Made by a program: the position numbers and the translations under genes. The notes under the pieces are model-generated. The model ran no database searches, was not told where the DNA came from, and worked only from the letters and a program-made list of their open reading frames with translations. From Astrothelium macrocarpum (taxonomy: Eukaryota; Ascomycota; Dothideomycetes; Trypetheliales; Trypetheliaceae), in assembly GCA_021030915.1 (NCBI GenBank), contig JAGEMR010000152.1:1-64000 (forward strand): a DNA stretch of 64,000 nucleotides. The letters run 5' to 3'. This document shows positions 22,921 to 35,094 of the stretch, piece by piece. How positions within the stretch are numbered: the first letter of the stretch is position 1; each line of letters starts with the position of its first letter.

Positions 22921-23850
22921 CGCGGGCCTGCTTATTTTCCTGTTTAAGTGATAGATCCATGGCTCTGAGTGGATATAAGAACTTCTCGTCTCTCAATTTC
23001 ATACACTCTTCTTCAACACAATCTCTGGCAGCTGACACCTCGTTTGGTCCACTCTTCCTGTTTATCATATAAATACAAAATATTGCATAGCACGATCATC
23101 ATGGCTTCTTTATTCAACATATCTTTGAGGACTCAAGAAGCGCTTGAATATCATCGCGCTGAAATTCCGCGGAATGTTTTTGAACTCCTAATCGACGCTT
23201 CACGTTCCGACAATCAAGCTCTTCTTCTCACCTTCGCCGAAGTGATAAATCATTCGAACAGTCCAAATCAGACACTGGTTATCTTCAGAACCTGATAACA
23301 GTAAAGTTTGGGACAAACAATGACCAGGATCTTAAGAATCGGGAACATGGAATGGAATGATCAGAAAGAAGTGCTGAAAAAGAGCTATCCGTGGAATGAA
23401 GTGCACGGTATGAACGTGCTAGAGAAGACATTCTCACTGTGGAAAGGTACCGGGTATAGTGCCAATATTGAGTTTGAAAAAGCCTTGTGGACCAGATAGA
23501 ACACTTATGAATCACCACCTAGAGAAGACATTCCATCTCTACGTAAAGACCGAAGCGGTAGCAAAAGATGTCAGGTCACACATAGACGACTTCAAATCCT
23601 TGTTCAACCTATCTGCGCCTTGTTGACTAGTCAACACCGGATTCCTCGTCGTAGCGCGGGGATTTGCAGTGAGGCGGCAGATCAAGGACCTTCAACATTA
23701 CATCGAAAGCTTTGCTCAAGAGAGCCGGGTTCAAATCCAAAAGTCCCTTTGGAGGCACAACCAGCTTATCTTAGTATGCTCTTCGGTCGAAGATGCTCTG
23801 AAACTTTGTCAAGGTCAATGGCTTATAGCTGGCAAACCGGGGATTTTCAA

Positions 23851-23905
23851 GTGAGCTCTACTTCTCTGCTTTGATCTTCTTCTAACTTAGACATCACTCT
23901 CATAG
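23851..23905 (+). other. apparent intron in the Gag-like gene (55 nt)
   Basis: GTGAGC at the start, TTCTAAC branch-like box, CATAG at the end. Splicing joins LIAGKPGIFK to PFNIRSVPMFCHNC in frame. An alternative acceptor at 23890 keeps the same frame. Confidence 0.6.
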
Positions 23906-24299
23906 ACCTTTCAATATCCGATCCGTACCCATGTTCTGTCATAACTGTTCAAGACCGTCTCACATGCAGGTTGCGTGCACCCAATCTACAAAGTGCGGGA
24001 TATGTTCTGGACCTCACAATTCGCGGGCATGCACAAAAGAGGACTCTACAAAATGCCCCAATTGTGATGAAGCTCATAATGCATGGTTTCCAGGCTGCCA
24101 GAGTCCGGCGACAAAGAAAATGCGTGAAGAGTGTACGCGGCAATTCAATATCCTACCAGAATGGGCAGTCCAAACGCGCCAGCCCAGAAAGTCAACAATC
24201 TCTCAGCGTTTTCTGTCAGGAAATGGATTGAACAGTCGTGGAATTATCAATCGAATTGACAATTACCCCCAGTTTCCGGAAGTTGAGATTGTCGATAGT

Positions 24300-24359
24300 A
24301 ATCGAGCATCATCTACCAATATCTTCCAGAATCGAGCATCATCTACCAACATCTTCCAG
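24300..24359 (+). repeat. 30-bp tandem duplication
   Basis: Two adjacent copies of a 30-bp unit (24300-24329 and 24330-24359, one difference) encode NRASSTNIFQ twice inside the Gag-like reading frame. Confidence 0.8.
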
Positions 24360-24833
24360 TCTTCATCTTTTGACTTTAAACAAGGACCACAGTTGCGTCG
24401 CAATAAAGTTCCATCGAAGCGCAAAAAGTCTGCTGATAATGGGAGCGCCGAAGACATCCGCAGACGATCTAGAAAGCAAACGAGGATGAGTGAACTGCTA
24501 CCAAGCCAGGATGTCGAAACTGATATCTTGCCCAACGAATTTGACGAACGTGCCCATGGATCCGAAAGGCGTTTGCGCTCCAGCCAAATGACCAATCAGT
24601 CCAAACAGGTTCCAGTCAAACAGCAGGGAAAGAAGTCCTCTCAGATTAACGGCAAAGGTAAAGGAAAAGGGAAAATCGCTACCAAAGAAGCAACTGGTGC
24701 TTCAGCATTGTATCAAGCGTGTGGTGAGGAAATCGCAATACCGAATGCTGGTCTGGATGAGGATACGATTTTGGCGTATCTTGAAAATGGAGATTCTGGT
24801 GACGATTGTATTACAGCCCAGCGTGGGCGCTAG

Positions 24834-25866
24834 GCTCTCCGAAGAGTTTGGGCTCCGACTGACTCAAAAGAACATAATTGTGGGACACTAGAAAGTTGTG
24901 TGAAAGGTCGGCTTGATTTCATTGAGATTCTGTTCAGTTTTGATAGAGGTCATTCAGCTTAGTTTTAATTTTTGATAGGACTTTAGAAGTTGTTTATTCA
25001 TTGTTATCATTAATCAATTAAAATTTGATACTAGATTTGAGGTGTTAATATATAGGGTAAGAATATTTTGACAAAGCGAAAACTCTAAACAGCATCAAAC
25101 CAGCCTGATCACGAAATGAAGTAGAAATTTGTATATGCAGAAGTCACATGCCAAATTATCTCATGAGTGTCATCTGAGTGTATACGTTAGTGCAAATGAA
25201 CACCTGTAACTCAATGTACCCGAATTCGGGTCAATCATTGAAGTCGGAAGGAGGAAAAGACAGGGGCCTGGAAGTCCTAATCTGACGCATGAAAGCACCA
25301 ACAGCATCAGTAGTTTCAAGGGTTTTTGATTCAGTCCTTTCTCGATTACTCCATGTCATTATTTTTCCTCTTGTTTTTCACTTAATGTCTTTCCTGTAAA
25401 CTCAGCTGAGCAGAACTAATGGCTAAATCATTAATTATCCCTGTCGACACATTCTTGCGTCGCTATTAATATCAACGCGTTTTAACCTTTTGTTGTGATT
25501 CTGCTCATAAGTTGTACATTATGCACTTGTGTTACTGCACACGCTCAGAATGAAGTCAACAGCATCATCGAATACGCCCGTGACCTTAACTTTTAGCCCC
25601 GCCTGTGCCACATAAGCGGCTGTGTCAAAGTCATGAGAGAGTGCGGTGAGTTTGAACAGCTAGACGGCTAAGAGGTGGTTAAAGTAATGTCGTACTCTGG
25701 ATTTAATGAAATAAACAGCTGCACAAGTTCAGGTGGCCCAAGAATGAGCTCAATGGTCATGTCATGCATCTAGATAGACTTTTTCTCTATTTGAAACAGA
25801 TTATCGGAGCCGACGCGCTACATATACAGTCTGATGAGTAGTATGCATTCACTTCTGTTAGAGCGT
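24834..25866. other. intergenic, no gene seen
   Basis: Moderately AT-rich. This is where ORF2 of a LINE would begin if the Gag-like gene belonged to a complete element, but no endonuclease or reverse-transcriptase frame is present. Confidence 0.45.
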
Positions 25867-27096
25867 TTAGCAGTTCGACTGGAGTTCGGGATATTCTGGC
25901 AAGACCCAGCCACCCTTTTCTTCTCTTGAAAACCTGGAAATTAGGTCAGGTATGCGGAAGAACGTAAGAAGTCTTGCGACAAAATGGATGACGTTGATCC
26001 CAAATTGTGTCTTTGGGTAACCAAGTCGTAATAAGAATGGATTAAACTTTTGAATCTCGTTGACAAACGGTCGCAAGGTGCTTTCATAGTTTGCAAATGC
26101 CTGGGGAAGATCATTGTCATTCTTGCCTATCTCTCCAGCTAGGACATATGATCCAACAAACGCAGCAGTCGTTCCCATGCCGCTCAGAGGACTCGGACAA
26201 TAACCAGCGTCTGCTAATAAGACGACACGGCCTTTGGACCACGTTTCGGCACGCACTTGGACAATTTCATGACAATAGAAGTTTTCCGTAGTCTTCATCC
26301 CTTCGATGAAACGATCCGTTTGCCAACCTGTTCCTTGGAATTTATTGGACCAAAACTCCTTCTGTGTCTCAATCGAAGCCCTGGGAATGCTCCTTAATTC
26401 CTCGGAATCATCCAGAAGAGCAAAGTACGCTTGGCCTTCAGTCGGGCTGTGAGTCCTCGACATGACCATCCGAGAGCCAGGGATGCTATATACTTTGCGA
26501 ATGTTGTTATCCATTTCTGCGCGGGGCACAAACCAATACGCCATGTATAGTCCGAAGCGTCTGAGAGGCTCTGGAGCATCGGCAGGCTGAATTGCACGTC
26601 GAATCCGAGAACCTTGTCCATCCGCCCCAACAAGTATATCATATGTGTCTGTTTGCCCATCCGAGAAATGAACAGTCACACATTTCTCGTCTTGTTCAAA
26701 GTGCTCAACAGTCTTATCGAAGACGTACTTCACATGATCCTTGGTTGCATCGTAGAGTATCCGAACAAGGTCTCCACGCATAATCTCATATTCTGAGGTC
26801 AACGACTGAGCACCCTTGCCGGACTTGTTGGCCAAGATGGTCGCCTGGATGTTGTTTTGAGCATCCACAAAAGCCACGCCTGCTTCGTCGACAAGTTTGG
26901 TACGAATGACATCGAGCAAGCCCATGCGCTTCACAGCCTGAATACCCTGAGCACGAAGGTCAATCTGGGCACCTGTAGCCCTGAGAGCTGGGAATCGCTC
27001 CACAATGGTGACATGGTGGCCAGTGCGGGCAAGCCAAAAAGCCAGCGACGGCCCGGCACAACCGCCGCCGCAGATAAGAACTTGTAGAGGAGCCAT
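25867..27096 (-). CDS. FAD-dependent monooxygenase (PHBH/TetX-like), 409 aa
   Basis: Single intact exon. The N-terminal dinucleotide-binding motif ICGGGCAGPSLAFWLARTGH with VTIVER lies at residues 8-34, the DG motif ILVGADGQGSRIRR near 155-168, and the second FAD motif VVLLADAGYCPSPLSGMGTT near 295-314; in that motif the usual G-D is A-D. This is the signature of class A flavoprotein monooxygenases, which use NAD(P)H and O2 to hydroxylate or epoxidise small aromatic or polyketide-like substrates. No signal peptide; probably cytosolic. There is no biosynthetic cluster around it, so the substrate is unknown. Length fits the family (about 400 aa). Neighbours are retroelement relics and an AT-rich block starting 500 bp upstream of its ATG. 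Confidence 0.9.
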   Translation of the reverse strand: MAPLQVLICGGGCAGPSLAFWLARTGHHVTIVERFPALRATGAQIDLRAQGIQAVKRMGLLDVIRTKLVDEAGVAFVDAQNNIQATILANKSGKGAQSLTSEYEIMRGDLVRILYDATKDHVKYVFDKTVEHFEQDEKCVTVHFSDGQTDTYDILVGADGQGSRIRRAIQPADAPEPLRRFGLYMAYWFVPRAEMDNNIRKVYSIPGSRMVMSRTHSPTEGQAYFALLDDSEELRSIPRASIETQKEFWSNKFQGTGWQTDRFIEGMKTTENFYCHEIVQVRAETWSKGRVVLLADAGYCPSPLSGMGTTAAFVGSYVLAGEIGKNDNDLPQAFANYESTLRPFVNEIQKFNPFLLRLGYPKTQFGINVIHFVARLLTFFRIPDLISRFSREEKGGWVLPEYPELQSNC

Positions 27097-27592
27097 GAGT
27101 ATGCGAGGACAAAGGCGGTAGACACTGCTGACCAGAAATGAGCGAGCTTAATGAATGGAATACAGATCTTTAAACAAGGATCATGCGCCCGCTGAGCCCA
27201 TTGTTTTGCGGGATGCTACCAACGGGAGACCGAGTCAGGGTAATGTCATCAGTGGCTTTTATAGTAGCCACTTAACTGTCTCATGCGGAAAGGATGATGC
27301 TGCCAGACGGGATGGAAGAGATGAAAAAATCAATGCGTTGTTTGTTTGACTCACACATTCCCTCGATGTGACTCACTGAACTGGAGAAGTTGTTTGCTGG
27401 GGTCATCTAAAAAACCAATGTCAAGTTCGTGGTCTCAAACAAACTCTTGGATGATCAGAACTTGATCGATCTGAGGGCTCTTACATAACTTACATACAAT
27501 TTCCCGCTCGAAAATTTCCGTCACGAGTTGGGAGACAGCGCGCGAAGCGATTTGGCACGGTCGGGCGGCACAAAACGACAACCCGAGGCATA
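27097..27592. other. upstream region of the monooxygenase up to the AT-rich block
   Basis: About 500 bp of ordinary composition that should hold the promoter of the minus-strand monooxygenase. No clear TATA box was found. A 64-codon ORF (27155-27349) is unsupported. Confidence 0.4.
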
Positions 27593-27928
27593 GGAGTCTC
27601 CACCACGGTCTCACCACCAAACGTTCGAATCTAATTATCTCAATAATAATAATAATTAATAAGATAATAAATAGATATATCAATAATGTTAATTTATAGA
27701 TTTTGAATAAATCTTTCAATTTAATCTAAAAAATGTTATGGAATTCGTTTTGGTCGCTATAAATGACTCCAAAAAAAAAACTATTTTTATTTTATTTATT
27801 AATTCTGAATCTATATATATAATTTTTTAAATCATTTTTGATATTTTCGATCTATTTTATTTATTTTATTATATTTCGATTTTAAATTATTTATTTATTA
27901 TTCATTATTCAATAATCTTCTGATATTA

Positions 27929-29781
27929 ACGTAAATGATCACCGAGCCGGACAGATGACCGAGCCGGACACTTTTTCTTGGCATCACGAATTTCATATTC
28001 AAAACACGATATAACAATAAAAATATAAAAAATTGATTTAATAAAAAGATAAATTTGATCTCATATTTTAAGATTATATTTTAGATCAATTTAAAATGAT
28101 TTGATATGTTATAATAATTTTTAATATATCATTTCAATAATTTTTTGATCGAATCAATAGAATTATATTTTAATTCAAAATATAATCAAATTATCAGAAA
28201 TTTATTATTATTAAAAAATAAATAATTATATAATATATTTTTGATCTTGATATATAAGAATTTGTATTCCGGTTATATAAAATAATAAATATAACAGATA
28301 AATTATTGATTATATATAATAAAATATCTATCAATAAAAAATAATCTGAATAATTCATATTTCATATAAAAGAATTTAAAATGATTTTCAATCAAATAAA
28401 GAATTATTAAAAAATATTCCAAAAAAAATCCAATAATTATTAATATATAATTTGAATTTATATAAAAAATGATAATAAAATATGGCGTTTTCGATAATAA
28501 TATTTATAATTTTGATAAAACTGATTTTTAAATAAAAATAATTGATTTAATGAAAATTATTATAAATTCAGAAAGATATATAAAATCTATTTTTATATAA
28601 TCAGATGATTGAAAATGGATTATAATCATTTAAAATATCTATATTACAGAATACGCGATTTTATCATTTATTATTTATAAAGGACGTATTTATATTTTTA
28701 CGTGATATGAAAAAGTAGATATATCATATAATTGGAAATTTTCAATTTTTGAAAATGATTGAATAAATAATATATTTGATTTTAAATAATTAAAATATTT
28801 TAATAAATATATAAAAACGCGTCAAATAGAATTATATAAATTATTGATTTTTAATAATTATGAGAATTATTTTAATCAAAATTTTAAAAATTATTATTTT
28901 AAATAAAAAATTTTAATATTTTGTATATCTACGTATTCATTATATATATTTCAGTCATTTGATATGATTTATTTTTCATCATTAAAATTGAAATATTTTT
29001 AACGTATACGCGATTTGGCGTGTCAACGTGTCTATTATATCAATAAAAAAGTTTTTTTTTTAATTTTTAAAAACGCGTTTTTTAACGTATTTATGTACGA
29101 TAATTATAAAAAGGCCTTTTAGATAATTGGATTAATTTCTATCAACGCATAAATGGTTCTTAATCGTCTTGATATACGTCTATATACCCCACCATTAGTA
29201 CCATTTTTATCAGAATCTTAATAATAATTGAAAATTTCAAATAATTCATATGAATTTGGATTATAATTAAAATTGATAAATGATTCTTTTATACGATCAT
29301 CAAAAATAATTTAAAAAGATTTTTTAAAATTTATTAAAAAAATTGAAAAAATATTATATAAAAATATTCTGATAAAGATCTGAATATAAAAATTTGAAAA
29401 ATAATTAATAGAAATAATTAAATATAAAAAATATAAAAAAAAACAGATTTAAAATAATAGAATAATGGAATATGATATAAAGATATCATTTATATCAATA
29501 GAAATGTTTATAATATTTTAATTATTCAAGAAGATTTATAATGATGATAATAATAAATAAGATTTTTTAGGTCGATGGTATTATGAAAATTGTGAGGGGT
29601 CTGGTCATGGTATTCGTATATACGAAAAAGATGAATAAAAAATTTCTGAATCTGATATAAGTGTTTCGTACGCGAGTTTTATAATCAGTGTTGAATAAAT
29701 TGACATTTCGTATATGGTGTTTGTGATGCCAAGAAAAAGTGTCCGGCTCGGTCATCTGTCCGCCTCGGTGATCATTTACGT
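27929..29781. mobile_element. nested 1.85-kb TIR transposon with TA duplication
   Basis: TIRs of 59 bp (27929-27987 and 29723-29781) with one C/G mismatch, tip ACGTAAATGATCACCG, flanked by TA (27927-27928 and 29782-29783). Two direct copies of GAGCCGGACA lie in each TIR, a layout shared with the element at 2619-4477. Host element sequence resumes on either side (compare 11871-11915 with 27891-27926 and 12035-12090 with 29905-29965). The interior is unreadable. Confidence 0.85.
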
Positions 29782-31305
29782 TATTATTTTTTAATAATTT
29801 ATTTTTTTTTATATTATTTTTAAATTCTCTATCAAATACGTTTATATTCAATTTTCGATTCAATTTCAATTTATTTATTAATCTATTACTGAATTTTTTG
29901 AATCTTTTTTTATTATTTTTTAAATTATTTAATTTTGTTCTTTTATTATTATAATTCATAAACGTATATGATTTTATTAAAATTAAAGAATTGTATTTTA
30001 TCAAATTTAAAAGATATTTTTAATGATTTACGATATTTTATTTATTATTTATTGATTTTTATAAATTTTTTAAAATTTATAAATTCATTTTGAAAAAGAT
30101 ATATTTATATATTTTATTTGAAAATTATTATTTCAAATATGTCAATTTTTTTTATAATTATAGATTGAATATAATATTTAATTTTTTATAAATTTAATTT
30201 TATTATTTTATATTAATTATATTTAAAAAATCTGAATTTAAAAATTGATTTAAATATTATTAAATATATTGAATATTGATTTGAATAAATATAATTAATA
30301 AGTTGAATAATTAAAATTTTATTTTGAATCATTTATTAATAATATTTTAAAATATAAATATTTTATATCATATTATTTAAAATAATAAAAAAAAATCAAT
30401 TTTATTTAATATAATTAGATTTTATATACGTTAAATGAATTCATCCAATTCAATATTATAATATTATATTAATGATTCAAATAAATTCATATCCAATAAT
30501 TAAAATCAATGAATTGAATAAAAAAAATAAATAATAATCAGAATTCGTTATTCATGATAATAATTAAAAAATTTTATAATAAAATAAAATTCATAATCAT
30601 TTAATATAAATAATTTTTATTTAAAATCATTATTCATTTTATTTTTAATATTTTTATTGAATATTTTTTTTGAATCAGATTAATCCAATTTCATTATTTA
30701 TCTAATCTATCAGAAAGAATATGAAATTATATTAATAAATAATAGAATTAATATATCGAAATCATATATTTTATATAAAATCGGATTGAATATTATAAAT
30801 CAATAAAAAAGACAATATTTAATTATTTATAAAAATTATAATAAAAATAATAATTCATAAACGAGAATTATTTATATCTGATTTTTGAAAGAGATCTTAT
30901 TTATATATTATTTTATTAAATATATAATAATATTTCAAAAATTAATCTATAATAAAACCTTTTTCGTTTATATTATATATATTATATAAAAGAATATTAT
31001 ATTCAGTAATTTTGAAAATCATTTAATATATTATTAATAAAAAAATAATATTATTTAATATTTCATATTATATTAAGATATAATTAGAATTGAATATAAT
31101 TATTTATTCATTTTTGAATGAAATCAAATATTATGAAAAATACTGATTTTAATTACGACTGATGATAATATATAAAACGATTTGTCCAATTCTTTTTTAT
31201 CTTTTTTTTATTAATATTAATAATAAAATTTCGAATCATTTGAATAATAGACGGATTTCTACGATTCGTTAATATATTAATTTATTAAATTAATATTAAT
31301 TTTTA

Positions 31306-31479
31306 TTATATTAAAAATTTGACCAATTTTTTTTGATAAATATCTTTTTTTGATCTATTAATTCTTTTATAATAACGCAATAATATCGTATAACAGATTC
31401 CATATTCTTTTATTATTTTATTATAATTAGAATATTTCTGCGCATCTGCTACTGTAATTACTATTTTAATTGGTTCCAT
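31306..31479 (-). pseudogene. Fot1/pogo transposase N-terminal relic
   Basis: From an ATG at 31479 the minus strand reads MEPIKIVITVADAQKYSNYN, then KIIKEYGICYTILLRYYKRI and NRSKKDIYQKK. This is the helix-turn-helix start of Fot1/pogo transposases. It parallels the relic at 13440-13609 but keeps a longer open frame; the remainder of the gene is lost to AT mutation and to the nested element. Confidence 0.75.
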
Positions 31480-31572
31480 ATTGGTAGAATTATTCGTATC
31501 TGAATATATGGTGGTGAGAATTAATTGTGTATACACGCTGTGGGCCTGTGCGCACCGTGGTGGAGACTCCTA

Positions 31573-34500
31573 CACTCGCAGGAACGTTGGGCGTCCCCTC
31601 CGCACCGCCGCTTCCCCGCACCCTCCGTACCACCAAATTTGTATGAGAATTCGGGATCAATCTAACACAAAAATTTGGTGGTTACTTTTTCAGCTGAAAT
31701 TTGTTCATTTTGATGATTTGATTATTTGATTTTTTAATCTGATAATTTTGAAACCGTTAATATAATGATGAGATTGAAATGGTCCGAAATATCGCTCTTA
31801 TTCAATGTGTTATTATTATCACATTTTTGAATTATAACGATCTTTCATAATATGATATTATCCGAATTATTCATATAATTATTTAAATAATAAAAAAGAT
31901 CAAAAGAAATATCAAATTATATGATAATTTTTTGAATTCAATTCATCATCACGATTTTCCGCGAATTCTGATATTTATTATTATTGAGATTCTGAAAGAA
32001 TATTTTCTCACAAAATCTGATATATATATTGACGAAATGGCTGAATGGATCTGACAACAATTTGATGTATTCGTGAATCCCTCATTAATGGCGAAAAAAT
32101 TATATCAGAACGGCTGAATGAGGAAAAAGATTAATATTCATTCTCGAAATAATAAATTCAGTAATTAATAAATTATTTGAAATATCATTAAATAATAAAA
32201 AAATATTCTATTGAATTTCGTGATAATCATATGATCATAATAATATAATATTCAATTGAATAATTGATATACGTTAATAAAAATAGAACGGATTGATATA
32301 TTAAATTTCATTCTTATAATCGAATATTAAAAGAATTGAAAATAATTCAATATTATTTTCTCGAATATAAATGATATTATAATATTCTACCAGTATATAT
32401 AATTAATGGAATTCTGAATTACTGAATTTATAAAAATTCAATAATAATTCAAATATTCGTATATTAATTAAAAAAATCATTATTATCAAAATATTTTTCA
32501 TTTAATTCTGATAATTCGTTATCAAATTCAATATTAATAATGAATAATATATTAATATATCATAATAAAAAAATGATTAATTTAATTATGAAATAATTCG
32601 GAATGAAATTAATATATTTATTTTCATATTCTTTTAATCTGAATTCGATCAAAGAATTTTTTTTTAAATTCAAAGATTTTATTAAAAAATATTATGAATT
32701 ATATTCAAATTTAGAAGATTTTAATTTTATTAAATATTTGATTTGATATATCGAAAAAATTAAAAAAAATAAAAAATAAATATGAAAATATTTTTATAAT
32801 TTATATATTTCTATTTTTAATTAATTGAATTTATAATTTCATAAATCAGATATTTTCGATTTATTTAAAATATTATAAAAAATATTATAAAAAATTATAT
32901 GAAAAATATTATAAAAAAATGAATATATAATAAAATTATATAATCAATATTTGAAATATATCGAATTTATTAATAAATATTAATTTTATTAATAAATTAT
33001 TAAAAAAAAAATGACGGAATAATATATTATATATTTATATTAAAATTTGTGAATTAATCTGATCAGATTATATAATAAATACATATTATATATTGAATTA
33101 TATCATTAAATATTGAATTTATTAATAAATTATTAGAATAAAAATATTAATTTTATGAAATTTTACGTGTATATTACGAATTCGAATATTTAAATTGATT
33201 TTATTCATTTTAAATATTTTATTTTTTTTCATCATTTTTTCTATCATTTTTTTTATCACAATTTTATTCTTTTAATTATTGAATTAATTATTTATTTAAT
33301 TAATTAATAAATTATTTATTTATTTAATTAATTAAATTATTAATTAATTTATTTCTGATTCCATTTTCTGATATTTTAAAAAATTATTATAATAATATTT
33401 CTCGTAATATCTTTTTTAATCAATAATTTGATTTTTTTATTATTTCATTACAAAAATTTGAATTCTTCAAGATCATATTTATACTGATCAAATATTTCCA
33501 TCATTTTATTAAATTCAATTTTTATCAATTTCCATTTATTTCATTATTTATATTATTTCAAATATATTGATATATTTTCATTCATTATTAATTCAGATAT
33601 TAATAATAATGATAAATCAGAAATTCTTTTTTATAATTTTTTATTCGGTATATCTGTTTTAATAAATATATTTGACCCAATATTCTATTCGTCAGTTATT
33701 TTTTGATAAAAATTGAATATATTTATGAGAATAATATTCGCGGAATTAGAAATTGATATCAAATTTATTCTATATTTTTAATTATTTCATTCGATAAATA
33801 ATTCAAATAATTCAAATGATGATTATTCTGAATTAATTGAATCATTTATTATCAAATCATTCCAAATTTTTAAATCAATTATAAAAAATCAGATATATTT
33901 TTGAATTTTTTGATTAATCTAATATCAGATCGAATTTTGATTATAATCATCTGAATATTTTCATTTTTTAATAATCTCATAAATAAAATTATCAATTATT
34001 CTAATTTATTAAATTATTTAAAAAAGATTCTTTTTCATTATTTTGATAATAAATATCTAATATTCAATTAATTAATTTTATAATAAATCGAATAATATAA
34101 ATATTTTATTGGATTATATTTATCTATTATTTTAAATGAAATTTTATTATTTATCAATTCAATAATAAAAAATATTGTAAATTTTTATTTATTTTATTCG
34201 ATCTAATATTGAATTAATTTCTGATCAATTTTGGCCCACGATTCTGATTCTGATAAATTGATAAATAAATAGATTATTTAATTTCGAATTTTTGATAATT
34301 TTAGAATTAATTTAATTTTAATTTCAATATTATTAAATCGGCTATTTAATAATCTATTAAATTTTATATTATCAAAATTATTATAAAAATAAAAATTCCA
34401 ATATTAATCGAATAAATTTATAATATTATTTTTCAAATTTATATATATTTTTTTATTTTTATATTTGAATTATTAGATTAAATTAAAATAAAATGATTTC

Positions 34501-35092
34501 AATTCTTTTTTAATTATTATTAATTCGATTGAATTAATTATTAATTCAATTGAATAAATTATTTTTTCATTATCATAAATAGATATCATATTAATATTTT
34601 ATAATAGAATTCCAAATGAAAAATCCATTAAAAAAATAAATAATAATTGATTAAAAAATGGATTCAAATTGATTTAAAATAATTTGAATTACGAATCAAT
34701 AAAAGAAGATATTTATATTTCCGTAATTTATTCATTAATTATTATAAATAGAATCTTATTCATTATTATAATTATTTCAATCCGTTTAATAATTCTGATT
34801 TCAATTATTAAAAAAAATAATTCAATCCAAAATGGAACTGATTTTTTATTCAAATTGATTAAATCAGATATAATGGAATAACGTTTTCGAGCCATTTCGA
34901 CCTCATCATCATACTAACGGTTTTAAAATTACTGAATTAGAAAATCAAACGAATAAATGCACAAATTTCAGCTAAAAAGGCAATCACCAAACTTTTGTGC
35001 TGGGCTGATCCCGAATTCTCATACAAATTTGGTGGTGCGGAGGGTGCGGGGAAGCGGCGGTGCGGAGGGGACGCCCAACGTTCCTGCGAGTG
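31573..35092. mobile_element. 3.5-kb TIR transposon with long GC-rich TIRs, interior AT-mutated
   Basis: TIRs of about 130 bp (31573-31704 and 34961-35092) begin CACTCGCAGGAACGTTGGGC. TA lies at 31571-31572 and 35093-35094. The outer 75 bp are strongly GC-rich with repeats of CCGCACC; the inner TIR differs by several C/T transitions between arms. The left TA is the same TA that ends the 27593-31570 element, so one inserted exactly into the target duplication of the other. No transposase is readable, so the family is uncertain. Confidence 0.82.
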
Positions 35093-35094
35093 TA

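Larger units (their letters stand above)
21014..23100. other. gene-poor stretch with two copies of a dispersed motif
   Basis: No convincing coding region. Contains motif copies at 21379-21423 and 22832-22866 in opposite orientation, about 1.5 kb apart, and a pair of short hairpins at 22877-22920. Confidence 0.4.
23101..24833 (+). pseudogene. LINE Gag-like (ORF1) gene relic with zinc knuckles and an apparent intron
   Basis: Starts MASLFNISLRTQEALEYHRA at 23101. The frame then breaks at about 23295 and again around 23510; a readable segment TFHLYVKTEAVAKDVRSHID...AVRRQIKDLQHYIESFAQES has a TGA at 23624-23626. After a 55-nt GT-AG segment (23851-23905) it continues KPFNIRSVPMFCHNCSRPSH with three C-x2-C-x4-H-x4/5-C-type knuckles (CHNC, CGIC, CPNC). 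This is the arrangement of Tad-like ORF1 nucleic-acid-binding proteins. The C-terminal part is Ser/Lys-rich with a GKGKGKGK run and ends TAQRGR. No endonuclease or reverse transcriptase follows, so it is an orphan ORF1 relic or a former host gene derived from one. Confidence 0.7.
27593..31570. mobile_element. Fot1/pogo-type DNA transposon, AT-mutated, with nested insertion
   Basis: Tips GGAGTCTCCACCACGGT at 27593 and, inverted, at 31570, flanked by TA (27591-27592 and 31571-31572). Minus the nested element at 27929-29781 it is about 2.1 kb, like its relative at 11534-13700. The left subterminal region lacks about 35 bp present at the right (between CACGGT and TCTCACCACCA), so the ends are asymmetric. 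The transposase relic is on the minus strand at the right end. Confidence 0.85.

Noticed and set aside
23715..23740. GGGTTCAAATCC, a tRNA B-box consensus
   Set aside because: Lies inside the Gag-like reading frame and lacks pairing T-stem and acceptor arms.
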